Of a stretch of DNA of 64,000 bases, positions 9,051-17,966 are shown piece by piece. The translations under genes were made by a program, and so were the position numbers. Source of the stretch: Halodurantibacterium daqingensis. GTDB taxonomy: Bacteria; Pseudomonadota; Alphaproteobacteria; Rhodobacterales; Rhodobacteraceae. The notes beneath the pieces are model-generated. The model worked only from the letters and a program-made list of their open reading frames with translations, was not told the origin of the DNA and ran no database searches. The stretch is from assembly GCF_042666235.1 (NCBI RefSeq), contig NZ_JBHTFQ010000009.1:84416-148415 (forward strand), read 5' to 3'. Within the stretch, counting starts at the first letter, position 1; each line of letters begins with the position of its first letter.

Positions 9051-10286
9051 TCAGAGCGACTGGCCCGTCATCATGCGCGGGAGGTCACCGGTCAGTCCGG
9101 CGGCTTCGCGGATGAAGCGGCGGCGGAGGCCCGGCAGGGCGCTCACCATCCCCATACCCAGATCGCGGCCCAGCCGCAGCAGCGGGTTATCATTTGAAAA
9201 CAGCCGGTTGAATCCATCCGTGGCGACGGCCAGCACCGCGGTGTCAAACCGGCGCCATTGCTGATACTGCGCGAGAACCTGCGCTCCGCCGAAATCCTCG
9301 CCGCGACGGCGGGCATCAGTGATCACTTCGGCAAGGCTTGCCACATCCCGAAGGCCGAGGTTGAGCCCCTGGCCCGCGATCGGATGCATCCCGTGCGCCG
9401 CATCGCCAACCAGCGCAAGGCGCTGCCCCACGAAGGCGTTGGCCAGCGTCAGGTTGAGAGGATAGCGAAACCGCTTCCCCTCAAGGGCGATATCGCCCAG
9501 GAAATCGCCGAAGCGGGGGCGCAGAACGGCAAGGTAATCCGCGTCACTTGCGGCATGGATTGCCCGCGCGGTTTCATCGCGTTCCGACCAGACAATCGAG
9601 CTGCGGTTCCCGGGCAGCGGCAGAATTGCCAGCGGCCCGGGGGGCATGAAGAACTGATGCGCGACACCATGGTGGGGCAGGCTATGGGCGATGGCGCAGA
9701 CCAGCGCCGTCTGTCCGTATCCCCATCCGGTGCGTGCAATTCCGGCGCGACGGGCCGTGCCGCTTTGGCGTCCATCCGCGCCGACCAGAAGCGCGGCCCC
9801 AATCCGGCGCCCGTCGTCAAGCGTGACCTCGACGCCGCCCGCCGTGCTGGCCTGTGCCACCACCTCATGTCCTGCGATCTGCGTGATTGCATCGCTTTCA
9901 TCCAGCGCGTCCAGTAGCGCGGCGCGCAGGTAGCGATCTTCAAGGATATGTCCCATCGGGCCTTCCTCGATCTCGGCATGATCGAAATCGAGGATCCACG
10001 GTGCCGCGCCTTCGCCGGCCCGCCCGTCGCTGGCCTTGATCCGCAAGATGGGTTCTGCCCTGGCGCCGACCGCCGCCCAGATGCCCAGCGCCCCGAGCAT
10101 CCGTACCGAGCCGATCGAGAGCGCATAGGCCCGACCGTCAAAGGAGGCATCCGCCCGCGACGGGCGCGGCAGGGCGTCGATCACCGTGACACGCAGCCCG
10201 CCTTGCGCCAGCGCCAGGGCAAGCGCGGGCCCGTTCAGCCCGCCGCCCACCACGATCACATCGGTTCTGTGTTCGATCTTGGTCAT
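9051..10286 (-). CDS. UbiH/UbiF/COQ6-type FAD-dependent ubiquinone-biosynthesis monooxygenase
   Basis: A 411-residue flavoprotein hydroxylase that probably adds a hydroxyl to the ring of a ubiquinone precursor at the inner membrane. The FAD-binding Rossmann motif VVGGGLNGPALALALA is near the N terminus. The second flavin motif GDAAHGMHPIAGQGLNLGLRD, diagnostic of the UbiH/UbiF/VisC/COQ6 family, is near residue 290. The start chosen is the ATG in front of MTKIEHRTDV; the reading frame continues far upstream, but that part is antisense to the amidase gene and not protein-like. Which ring position it modifies cannot be decided here. Confidence 0.9.
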   Translation of the reverse strand: MTKIEHRTDVIVVGGGLNGPALALALAQGGLRVTVIDALPRPSRADASFDGRAYALSIGSVRMLGALGIWAAVGARAEPILRIKASDGRAGEGAAPWILDFDHAEIEEGPMGHILEDRYLRAALLDALDESDAITQIAGHEVVAQASTAGGVEVTLDDGRRIGAALLVGADGRQSGTARRAGIARTGWGYGQTALVCAIAHSLPHHGVAHQFFMPPGPLAILPLPGNRSSIVWSERDETARAIHAASDADYLAVLRPRFGDFLGDIALEGKRFRYPLNLTLANAFVGQRLALVGDAAHGMHPIAGQGLNLGLRDVASLAEVITDARRRGEDFGGAQVLAQYQQWRRFDTAVLAVATDGFNRLFSNDNPLLRLGRDLGMGMVSALPGLRRRFIREAAGLTGDLPRMMTGQSL

Positions 10287-10370
10287 GGGCTGCAATATGG
10301 CAGCGCCGCGGGGATTGTCCATGCGCTGCCATGTCGCTAGCGTCGGGTGACGCAGCGGACGGGGGAAGGT

Positions 10371-11708
10371 ATGGGCGGCGACTGGCTTGGCATGACGGCT
10401 TCTGATCTGGGGCGCGGGATCGGCGCGGGGCGGGTTGACCCTGTTGCCCTGACCGAGGCGTTTCTTGATGCGGCCCGGCAGCATCCGCATGCCGACCGGA
10501 TCTATGCGCGGCTGACGCCCGAGCGGGCGCTGGCCGAGGCGCGGGCAGCGCGGGACCGGGCGCGCCTTGGCCTGCGCCGCGGGCTTCTGGACGGCGTGCC
10601 GCTGTCGTGGAAGGATCTCTTTGACACTGCCGGCGTCGCGACCGAGGCCGGAAGTGCGCTGCTGGCAGGCCGGACCCCTGATCGCGATGCCGAGGTTCTG
10701 GTCAACGCGTCGCTTGCGGGCAGCGTCTGTCTGGGCAAGACGCATCTGTCCGAACTGGCGTTTTCGGGGTTGGGCCTCAATCCCGTGACGGCGACCTCGC
10801 CCTGTATCCACGATGCCGAGGCCGTGGCGGGGGGCAGCTCGTCCGGGGCGGCGGCCTCGGTTGCCTTCGGGCTCGCGCCTTGTGCGATCGGATCCGACAC
10901 GGGCGGCTCGGTGCGGATCCCGGCGGCGTGGAACGATCTGGTCGGGCTCAAGACAACCCTGGGGCGGCTGCCCATGGCCGGGACGGTGGCCCTGTGCGAA
11001 CGGTTCGACACGATCGGCCCGCTTGCCCGCAGCACCGAGGATGCCGCCGAAGTGCTTGCCCTGCTGGAGGGAAAACGCGCTGCTGACCTGTCGGGCGCAA
11101 CCCTTTCGGGCGCGCGCCTTCTGGTCCTTGAAACCCTGGCGCTTGATGATCTGCGGCCAGGCCCCGCGCGTGGCTTCGATCGCGCGCTGGATCGCTTTGC
11201 CGCTGCCGGGGCGCATCTGACGCGCGGCGCGGTGCCGGAGGTTGCCGAAGCGATGGCGCTTGCGCCGGTGCTGTTCGCGGCCGAGGCCTATGGCCTCTGG
11301 CGCGACGTGATCGAGGCGCAGCCGGAGCGGATGTATCCCCCGATCCTCGAGCGGTTCCGGGGCGGGGCCGCATTTTCGGGTGCAGATTACGTTGCAGGCT
11401 GGAAGACAATGGCCAGACTGCGCCAGCGATGGTCCGAGATTGCGGCTGACTACGACGCGGTTGTTCTGCCGACGGCGCCGACCACGCCCCCGAAGATCGA
11501 GCGGCTTCTGCGTGACCCGGACTATTACGTCGCCGAGAACCTTCTTGCGCTGCGCAACACGCGCATTGCCAATCTCTTTGGCCTTTCGGCGCTGACCCTG
11601 CCCACGGGCGAGCCTTCGGCGGGCGTGATGCTGATGGGCGCGCCGCTGGGGGAAGAGCGGCTTTTGCGTCTGGGTGCGGCGGCGGAGCGGGCGCTGGGCC
11701 GGGGCTGA
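10371..11708 (+). CDS. Amidase-signature family hydrolase
   Basis: A 445-residue member of the amidase signature (GatA/FAAH-like) family, which hydrolyses C-N amide bonds with a Ser-cis-Ser-Lys triad. The Lys is in DGVPLSWKDLF (about residue 81). The serine-rich loop is AVAGGSSSGAAA (about 152-163) and the nucleophilic serine lies in GSDTGGSVRIPA (about 174-185). I use ATG 10371 because GGGGGAAGG lies just before it, though spacing is tight; a GTG at 10347 is possible. No gatB or gatC is adjacent, so a role as a tRNA amidotransferase subunit is unlikely. Substrate unknown. Confidence 0.9.
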   Translation: MGGDWLGMTASDLGRGIGAGRVDPVALTEAFLDAARQHPHADRIYARLTPERALAEARAARDRARLGLRRGLLDGVPLSWKDLFDTAGVATEAGSALLAGRTPDRDAEVLVNASLAGSVCLGKTHLSELAFSGLGLNPVTATSPCIHDAEAVAGGSSSGAAASVAFGLAPCAIGSDTGGSVRIPAAWNDLVGLKTTLGRLPMAGTVALCERFDTIGPLARSTEDAAEVLALLEGKRAADLSGATLSGARLLVLETLALDDLRPGPARGFDRALDRFAAAGAHLTRGAVPEVAEAMALAPVLFAAEAYGLWRDVIEAQPERMYPPILERFRGGAAFSGADYVAGWKTMARLRQRWSEIAADYDAVVLPTAPTTPPKIERLLRDPDYYVAENLLALRNTRIANLFGLSALTLPTGEPSAGVMLMGAPLGEERLLRLGAAAERALGRG

Positions 11709-11813
11709 GCGGCGGGCAACGGCCACCGTGTCGTCGTTTTTCTGGACCCCGGCGCCAAACATCGGTATCGTAAAGGCAAAACGGGGCGAAATGACCCCGC
11801 AAGCGAGGCAGTC

Positions 11814-12992
11814 ATGGCATTTCCTGAGCGGTTTTCGAACCTGCCAGAATACGCGTTCCCGCGTCTGCGCGGGCTTCTGGACCATCATGTGCCGGGCGGC
11901 GATCCGCTGCCCATGACCATTGGCGAACCACGCCATTCCTTTCCGCCTTTCGTGGCCGAGGTGCTGGCCGATCATCTGGAGGGGTTCGGCAAGTATCCCC
12001 CCAACGAGGGCACGCCCGAGCTTCTTGCCGCGATCGATGGCTGGCTGGGGCGGCGGTACGGCGTCTCGCCCGGGGCTGCGGGGATCTCGGTGCTGAATGG
12101 CACGCGCGAAGGGTTGTTCAACGCGGCGCTGGCCTTGTCGCCAGAGGAAAAGCGCGGTCGGCGGCCGGCGGTGCTGATGCCCAATCCGTTCTATCAGGTC
12201 TATGCGGTTGCGGCCCTTGCGGCGGGGGCGGAGCCGGTCTTTGTGCCAGCCACGGCCGAAACCGGCTTTCTGCCCGACTATGCCGCGTTGCCCGCCGATC
12301 TGCTGGACCGCGTGACCGTGGCCTACATCTGTTCGCCCGCGAATCCGCAGGGGGCAGTTGCCGGTCGCGACTATTGGGCGGATCTTCTTGCCCTGGCCGA
12401 ACGGCACGATTTCCTGATCTTCGCTGACGAATGCTACTCCGAGATCTATCGCGATCAGCCGCCCCCTGGCGGGCTAGAGGCGGTCAGCCACAACAAGGCC
12501 GACCCCGAACGCGTGTTCGTGTTCCACTCGCTCTCCAAACGCTCGAACCTGCCGGGGCTGCGTTCGGGTTTCGTGGCGGGTGGTGTGCAGGGGATCGCGC
12601 GTATCCGGCAGCTGCGCAACTATGCCGGCGCGCCGCTTCCGCTGCCGTTGCAGCGCGTGGCCGAGCGCGTCTGGGCCGATGAGGATCATGTGGTCGAGAA
12701 CCGGCGCCTCTACGCCGAGAAGTTTGCCCTGGCGGACGGGATTCTTGGCGGCGTCGCTGGGTATCGTTCGCCGGATGCCGGGTTCTTCCTGTGGTTGCCG
12801 GTTGCCGATGGCGAACAGGCGGCGCTGCGCCTTTGGCAAGAGACCGGCGTGCGGGTGCTTCCGGGCGCCTATCTGGCCCGCGACACCGACCACGGCAATC
12901 CGGGGCGGGGCTATATCCGGGTCGCGCTTGTCGCATCCCGGGATGAGACGGCGCGCGGGCTGGGCCTGATCCGCGACTGCCTTTACACCTAG
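11814..12992 (+). CDS. PLP-dependent class I/II aminotransferase (possible succinyldiaminopimelate transaminase, DapC-like)
   Basis: A 392-residue fold-type-I aminotransferase. The PLP-binding lysine is K242 in HSLSKRSNLPGLRSGF. The cofactor contacts SPANPQG (near 174) and DECYSE (near 205) are present, and YPPNEGTPELL marks the N-terminal arm. This subgroup is often annotated in alphaproteobacteria as the succinyldiaminopimelate aminotransferase of lysine and peptidoglycan synthesis. That is plausible, but there are no neighbouring dap genes here (dapB is 20 kb away). ftsK follows 11 bases later, so the two are probably cotranscribed. Confidence 0.87.
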   Translation: MAFPERFSNLPEYAFPRLRGLLDHHVPGGDPLPMTIGEPRHSFPPFVAEVLADHLEGFGKYPPNEGTPELLAAIDGWLGRRYGVSPGAAGISVLNGTREGLFNAALALSPEEKRGRRPAVLMPNPFYQVYAVAALAAGAEPVFVPATAETGFLPDYAALPADLLDRVTVAYICSPANPQGAVAGRDYWADLLALAERHDFLIFADECYSEIYRDQPPPGGLEAVSHNKADPERVFVFHSLSKRSNLPGLRSGFVAGGVQGIARIRQLRNYAGAPLPLPLQRVAERVWADEDHVVENRRLYAEKFALADGILGGVAGYRSPDAGFFLWLPVADGEQAALRLWQETGVRVLPGAYLARDTDHGNPGRGYIRVALVASRDETARGLGLIRDCLYT

Positions 12993-13003
12993 GCGAGGAA
13001 AGC

Positions 13004-16000
13004 ATGGCATCCTATCAGATGAGACAGCGCGATCCGCTTCTGGACAGCAATACCCAGGCCGCACTGGAACGGCGCGGCAAGGAACTGCTTGGCATCGGGC
13101 TGATCGTGCTTGGCGTCGTGATGGCGCTTATCCTCGGATCTTACGTGCCTGAGGATCCGAGCTGGATGTCTGCAACGGATGAGCCTGCCCAGAACATCAT
13201 GGGTCGGTTCGGCGCATCGGTCGCCTCGACGCTGTTCATCATCGCGGGCTATGGGTCGTGGGGGCTGCCGGTGGTGCTGACCGGCTGGGGGCTGCGCTTC
13301 GTGATCCACCGCGCCGAGGACCGGGCCATGGGCCGGGTCATCTTTGCCCCGATCGCGATTGCGCTGGCCTCGGTCTTTGCCTCGACCCATGTGCCGGGCG
13401 CGGACTGGACCCATTCCTTCGGCCTGGGCGGCCTGTTCGGGGATACCGTGCTGGGCGCCATGCTTGGCATCGCACCGGTAACGGCGACTTTCGGCCTCAA
13501 GTTCATGTCGCTGCTGTTCGGCTGCGGGCTGATCGCGATTTCCCTGTTCGTGCTGGGCTTCGACATGCAGGAACTGCGCGATGTCGGGCGGTTTCTTGCC
13601 GTCGGGCTGGTAGTGACCTATGCCAGCCTGCTGACGGCCGCCGGCAAGGGCGCGAACGGCGCCATGCGGGGCGCGCGCGACGCGCGCAGCCGCTATCAGG
13701 CCCAGCGGAGCAATCGCCAAACCGCCTTGTTCGGAGACGAGGATGGCGGTGCGCAACGCCGGCTTTTCCCGCGCCCGCCGAAGGACGATGTTGTCGAGGA
13801 TTGGGATGCGAAAGGCTTCCAGCCTGACCCGATGCGCGCCGATATGGCTGCCCGCGATCCTTTCTGCGCCGATCCGGCCGCGCCGCATCGCTCCGACGTG
13901 CGCCACGACACGGCGCGCGACGGGCTGCGGGCCGAGCCGCGCCCCCAACCGCCACGTGAAAAATCCGGTTTCCTGTCGCGGGTTCCGGCATTGGTGCGCC
14001 GCGCGATCGATCCCGAACCCGAACTGGTCCAGCATCCGGGCGGCCCGGACGCCGAGGCGCCCAGCGAAGAGCGGATCAAGGCGCGCATCAACGACGTGAT
14101 CAAGGCGCGTGTGCGACAGGCGCCGGTTCTTTCATTGGCTCGTTCGGAGCCGCCGCTGGTACGGGGGCGCGGGCCAAGACCGCTTGTCGCCGACACCACG
14201 CGTCGGCCTGCCGCGGGCTTGGCTGTGCCGCCGCTGGTTGCCGCCCCGGTGGCCGCGGCACCGGTCGTCCCGGATATCGCTCAGCCGACGATCGTACAGC
14301 GCGGCGCCGCAACAAGCCCGCATGATCTTTATTCCGATGCGGAAGATGAGGCCGATCTGGATCTGGACGGCTATGCAGCTCATGGCGACGGTTCCGAGGA
14401 CGAGGCGCCCACCCACCACGCGCCGCGCATCGCGCCGCGGGAAAGCGTGGTGCAGCACCCGCCGCGCCGGCCCATCGCCCCCTCGCGTCAGGCCCTGGCC
14501 GAGGCGCAGCCCAAGCTTCGGCTTGAGGACCGGCCGCGGCCGACCTACGAACATCCGCCGCTGTCGCTGCTGACCAACCCCGCCGAGATCCAGCGTCACC
14601 ACCTGCCCGACGAGGCCTTGGCCGAAAACGCGCGGATGCTTGAATCGGTGCTTGATGACTATGGCATCAAGGGCGAGATCGTCAGCGTCCGGCCCGGCCC
14701 CGTGGTCACCATGTACGAGCTTGAGCCCGCGCCCGGCCTGAAGGCCAGCCGGGTGATCGGCCTCGCCGATGATATCGCACGCTCCATGTCTGCCCTGTCC
14801 GCGCGTGTCTCGACGGTGCCCGGGCGCACGGTGATCGGGATCGAACTGCCGAATGTGCAGCGCGAAAAGGTGGTGCTGCGGGAAATTCTTGCCGCGCGCG
14901 ACTTTGGCGATTCCAATCTGCGCCTGCCTCTCGCGCTCGGCAAGGATATCGGCGGCGAGCCGGTCGTGGCGAACCTCGCCAAGATGCCCCACCTGCTGAT
15001 CGCCGGGACCACGGGGTCGGGGAAATCGGTCGCCATCAACACCATGATCCTGAGCCTTCTCTACAAGCTCTCGCCCGAGGAATGCCGGCTGATCATGATC
15101 GACCCCAAGATGCTGGAACTCAGCGTCTATGACGGCATCCCGCATCTGCTGTCGCCCGTCGTGACCGACCCGAAAAAGGCGGTCGTCGCCCTGAAATGGG
15201 TCGTGGGCGAGATGGAGGAACGCTATCGCAAGATGTCCAAGATGGGTGTCCGCAACATCGAGGGCTATAACGGCCGGGTCCGCGAGGCGCTGGCCAAGGG
15301 CGAGATGTTCAAGCGCACGATCCAGACCGGCTTTGACGAGGATACGGGCGAGCCGGTCTTCGAGACGGAGGAATTCGCCCCCGTCGCGCTGCCCTATATC
15401 GTCGTCATCGTCGATGAGATGGCTGATCTGATGATGGTTGCCGGCAAGGAAATCGAAGCCTGCATCCAGCGCCTTGCACAGATGGCACGGGCAAGCGGCA
15501 TCCACCTGATCATGGCCACGCAGCGCCCTTCGGTCGATGTGATCACCGGCACGATCAAGGCGAACTTCCCGACCCGGATCTCGTTCCAGGTGACCTCGAA
15601 GATCGACAGCCGCACCATCCTGGGCGAGATGGGCGCCGAGCAGCTTCTGGGCATGGGCGACATGCTTTACATGGCCGGGGGCGCCAAGATCACCCGGATC
15701 CACGGCCCCTTCGTCAGCGACGAAGAGGTGGAAGAGGTCGTGACTCATCTCAAGAGCTTCGGCCCCCCCGAGTACATGTCGGGCGTTGTCGATGGCCCGG
15801 ATGACGAACGGTCTGACGACATCGACGCGGTTCTGGGCCTTGGCGGCACTTCCGATGGCGAGGATGCGCTGTACGATCAGGCGGTGGCGATCGTTCTCAA
15901 GGATCGGAAATGCTCGACCTCCTATATCCAGCGCAAGCTGGGCATCGGTTACAACAAGGCCGCGCGGCTGGTCGAACAGATGGAGGAACAAGGGCTTGTG

Positions 16001-16051
16001 TCGCCCTCGAACCATGTCGGCAAACGTGAAATACTTGTGCCGGAACAGTGA
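13004..16051 (+). CDS. ftsK: DNA translocase FtsK
   Basis: Pumps chromosome ends through the closing division septum and activates XerCD resolution. The 1,015-residue protein has four N-terminal membrane helices (about residues 25-200) and a long Pro/Arg/Ala-rich linker (about 205-530). The RecA-like motor has Walker A GTTGSGKS at about 668-675 and Walker B IVVIVDEMADLMM near 800. The C-terminal gamma winged-helix domain (about 955-1015, RKLGIGYNKAARLVEQMEE) reads KOPS sites. GAGGAAAG precedes the ATG. A strong hairpin terminator closes the unit just after the stop. Confidence 0.97.
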   Translation: MASYQMRQRDPLLDSNTQAALERRGKELLGIGLIVLGVVMALILGSYVPEDPSWMSATDEPAQNIMGRFGASVASTLFIIAGYGSWGLPVVLTGWGLRFVIHRAEDRAMGRVIFAPIAIALASVFASTHVPGADWTHSFGLGGLFGDTVLGAMLGIAPVTATFGLKFMSLLFGCGLIAISLFVLGFDMQELRDVGRFLAVGLVVTYASLLTAAGKGANGAMRGARDARSRYQAQRSNRQTALFGDEDGGAQRRLFPRPPKDDVVEDWDAKGFQPDPMRADMAARDPFCADPAAPHRSDVRHDTARDGLRAEPRPQPPREKSGFLSRVPALVRRAIDPEPELVQHPGGPDAEAPSEERIKARINDVIKARVRQAPVLSLARSEPPLVRGRGPRPLVADTTRRPAAGLAVPPLVAAPVAAAPVVPDIAQPTIVQRGAATSPHDLYSDAEDEADLDLDGYAAHGDGSEDEAPTHHAPRIAPRESVVQHPPRRPIAPSRQALAEAQPKLRLEDRPRPTYEHPPLSLLTNPAEIQRHHLPDEALAENARMLESVLDDYGIKGEIVSVRPGPVVTMYELEPAPGLKASRVIGLADDIARSMSALSARVSTVPGRTVIGIELPNVQREKVVLREILAARDFGDSNLRLPLALGKDIGGEPVVANLAKMPHLLIAGTTGSGKSVAINTMILSLLYKLSPEECRLIMIDPKMLELSVYDGIPHLLSPVVTDPKKAVVALKWVVGEMEERYRKMSKMGVRNIEGYNGRVREALAKGEMFKRTIQTGFDEDTGEPVFETEEFAPVALPYIVVIVDEMADLMMVAGKEIEACIQRLAQMARASGIHLIMATQRPSVDVITGTIKANFPTRISFQVTSKIDSRTILGEMGAEQLLGMGDMLYMAGGAKITRIHGPFVSDEEVEEVVTHLKSFGPPEYMSGVVDGPDDERSDDIDAVLGLGGTSDGEDALYDQAVAIVLKDRKCSTSYIQRKLGIGYNKAARLVEQMEEQGLVSPSNHVGKREILVPEQ

Positions 16052-16078
16052 TCCTGCTTCAGCGTTATGTGACGGACC

Positions 16079-16106
16079 GGGGGGCTGCATGGCGGCCCCC
16101 TTTTTC
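16079..16106 (+). terminator. Intrinsic terminator after ftsK
   Basis: A nine-base-pair stem (GGGGGCTGC with GGCGGCCCCC, one G-T pair) and a three-base loop is followed directly by five T residues at 16101-16105. It lies 28 bases after the ftsK stop and ahead of lolA, so lolA probably has its own promoter or depends on read-through. Confidence 0.85.
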
Positions 16107-16144
16107 CTAGATTTGGCACAGACACTATCAAAGGGGTTTTGCCG

Positions 16145-16735
16145 ATGCGACTGATCCTTGCCACCGTTCTGGGTGCCCTGATGGCGCTTCCGGCGATGGC
16201 CGACCCGATCCCGCTGTCCGAGATTTCGCGCTACTTCAACAGCTTCACCACCGCGCAGGGGCAGTTCACGCAGATCAATGGCGATGGCAGCATCTCCACC
16301 GGCACGCTTTACATCAACCGGCCGGGCCGCATCCGCTTCGAATATGCGCCGCCCGATTCAAGCCTGGTGATGGCAGGTGGGGGGCAGGTGGCTATCTTCG
16401 ACCCCAAGTCGAACCAACCGCCGGAACAGTATCCGCTGTCGCGCACGCCGCTGAACCTGATCCTTGCGCAGACGGTCGATCTGACGCAGGCGCGCATGGT
16501 GGTCGGCCATGTCAGCGACGGGACCACGACCACGGTGGTGGCGCAGGATCCGCAGCGGCCGGAACAGGGCTCGATCGAGTTGAACTTCACCGCCAACCCG
16601 ACGGAACTGCGTCAATGGGTGATCCGCGATGATACCGGTGGTGCGACGACGGTGGTGCTGAGCGATCTGACCAAGGACGTGCAGCTGTCGTCCTTCCTGT
16701 TCAACATCCCGCATGAAGTGGAACGGCGCCGCTGA
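16145..16735 (+). CDS. lolA: Outer-membrane lipoprotein carrier protein LolA
   Basis: A periplasmic chaperone that takes lipoproteins from the LolCDE release complex to the outer membrane. The 196-residue protein starts with a clear signal peptide (MRLILATVLGALMALPAMA, then DP). The mature part begins with the LolA pattern SEISRYFNSFTTAQGQFTQ and has GRIRFEYAPP and a late DVQLSSFLFN strand typical of the family. ATG 16145 is preferred because AAGGGG sits eight bases upstream; a TTG at 16139 would add two residues. It lies beyond the ftsK terminator. Confidence 0.94.
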   Translation: MRLILATVLGALMALPAMADPIPLSEISRYFNSFTTAQGQFTQINGDGSISTGTLYINRPGRIRFEYAPPDSSLVMAGGGQVAIFDPKSNQPPEQYPLSRTPLNLILAQTVDLTQARMVVGHVSDGTTTTVVAQDPQRPEQGSIELNFTANPTELRQWVIRDDTGGATTVVLSDLTKDVQLSSFLFNIPHEVERRR

Positions 16736-16762
16736 GGTGCCGTTCAGGGCCGGGTCTGAGCT

Positions 16763-17350
16763 TCAGGCCCGGCGGCAGGCGCGCAGCTGCTGTTCGTAAC
16801 GGTTGGCCCGCGCAGCGACGTTGTTCGAAACCGTCAGAAGCCAGGGTTTCGAGTTGTAGCTGCCGCGGGCAAAGCCCGCATGGCCTTCATGATAGGCAAG
16901 GTACTGGTTGCGCGCGTCGTGCTTCGAGACACCGTTGCGCTGTTCGGTCTTGGTCATGTACCAGCCCATGAAATCGGTCGCGTCGCGGATGTCGTCGCGC
17001 CGGGCGCGCCGCTTGCCGGTCTCGCGCTGGTATTCCTCCCATGTGCCGTCAAGCGCCTGGGCATAGCCATAGGCCGAGCTTTGCCGTCCCATCGGAATCA
17101 CCCCGAGCGACCAGCGCACCGGCGTCCGCGCATTGCCTATGAACTTGCTTTCCTGATGGATCGTCGCCATCTGCACATGGATCGGCACGCCCCAGCGCCG
17201 CTCGGTCTGCCGCATCGCTGCAAGATAGCGCGGCCTTTCGTTCACGATGCTGCAGGCGTTCTCAAGATCCCGTGGTGCCGAAAAGTTGCCGCCGCCACCG
17301 CATGAGGCCAACAGCAGAACGATCACGCCTGCGCGAAGATATCTGCCCAT
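16763..17350 (-). CDS. Lytic transglycosylase (SLT-domain) lipoprotein
   Basis: A 195-residue predicted lipoprotein with lipobox LLLASC (Cys17). The catalytic glutamate is probably E67 in MATIHQESKF, and the later AYGYAQALDGTWEEY and YLAYHEGHAGF segments match SLT-fold transglycosylases that cleave the glycan strands of peptidoglycan. Residues 21-35 form a short linker after the lipid anchor. It converges with lolA, 27 bases apart, and diverges from hspQ. Confidence 0.85.
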   Translation of the reverse strand: MGRYLRAGVIVLLLASCGGGGNFSAPRDLENACSIVNERPRYLAAMRQTERRWGVPIHVQMATIHQESKFIGNARTPVRWSLGVIPMGRQSSAYGYAQALDGTWEEYQRETGKRRARRDDIRDATDFMGWYMTKTEQRNGVSKHDARNQYLAYHEGHAGFARGSYNSKPWLLTVSNNVAARANRYEQQLRACRRA

Positions 17351-17527
17351 CTACACTGCCCGTCGCTTTTGTCATTTTGCAACAGAATAGGCCAAAAGGC
17401 CCCGAAGGAAAACGTAAAACGCCCCCCATCCAGATCAGAAAACCGAGAGAATGCGCCGAATGCCGCCCGGCGGATGCGATGGACATTTGCCGGTATTGGG
17501 GATAGGGACGGATTTCGAGGAATGAAA

Positions 17528-17854
17528 ATGCTGAAAACCCGCGCGAAATATCATCTGGGACAGATCGTCCGCCACCGGAAACACCCGTTCCGGGGGGTTG
17601 TCTATGACGTGGACGCGATCTTTTCGAATTCGGACGAGTGGTATGACGCCCTGCCCGAAGAGAGCCGTCCCGCCAAGGATCAGCCTTTCTATCATCTGCT
17701 GGCTGAGAACGAGCAATCCTACTACGTCGCCTACGTATCCGAGCAGAACCTGGTCCCGGATGATACCGGCGAGCCGGTCGACCACCCCGATGTGCCCGAG
17801 CTTTTCGGCGATTTCGAGGATGGCCGCTATCCGCTGCACTTCCAGCTGAACTGA
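17528..17854 (+). CDS. hspQ: Heat shock protein HspQ (YccV family)
   Basis: A 108-residue member of the HspQ/YccV family. In enterobacteria HspQ binds hemimethylated DNA and acts as a specificity factor for Lon protease. Characteristic blocks are AKYHLGQIVRHRKHPFRGVV near the start, then DQPFYHLLAEN and YVAYVSEQNLVPDDTGEP. Two ATGs are possible. The one at 17522 is only one base from GAGG, so I use 17528, six bases from GAGGA. Two near-identical GC hairpins follow the stop. Confidence 0.93.
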   Translation: MLKTRAKYHLGQIVRHRKHPFRGVVYDVDAIFSNSDEWYDALPEESRPAKDQPFYHLLAENEQSYYVAYVSEQNLVPDDTGEPVDHPDVPELFGDFEDGRYPLHFQLN

Positions 17855-17861
17855 GGCGGCG

Positions 17862-17875
17862 CCCCGCTTGCGGGG
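17862..17875. repeat. GC-rich hairpin, first copy
   Basis: CCCCGC, two T residues, then GCGGGG form a perfect six-base-pair stem seven bases after the hspQ stop. No T-tract follows. The same core recurs in a longer form about 40 bases further on. Confidence 0.6.
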
Positions 17876-17914
17876 GGCTATACACGATGCAACGCAAGCC
17901 GAAGGGGCAGGCGG

Positions 17915-17932
17915 CCCCCCGCTTGCGGGGGG
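17915..17932. repeat. GC-rich hairpin, second copy
   Basis: CCCCCCGC, two T residues, then GCGGGGGG form a perfect eight-base-pair stem with the same CCGCTTGCGG centre as the copy at 17862. It lies between the convergent hspQ and gamma-glutamyltransferase genes and may act as a transcription or decay barrier from both sides. Confidence 0.6.
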
Positions 17933-17966
17933 GCGTGCATGCCTGCCCGTCTTGCCGGGACTTGCG

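Noticed and set aside
10347..10371. GTG start for the amidase
   Set aside because: Possible, but it lacks a ribosome site and adds only a short non-conserved tail; the ATG at 10371 was kept.
10287..12407. Upstream continuation of the UbiH-type frame on the minus strand (about 700 codons)
   Set aside because: The extension is antisense to the amidase and aminotransferase genes and has low-complexity Arg/Pro-rich composition; the true start is the ATG at 10286.
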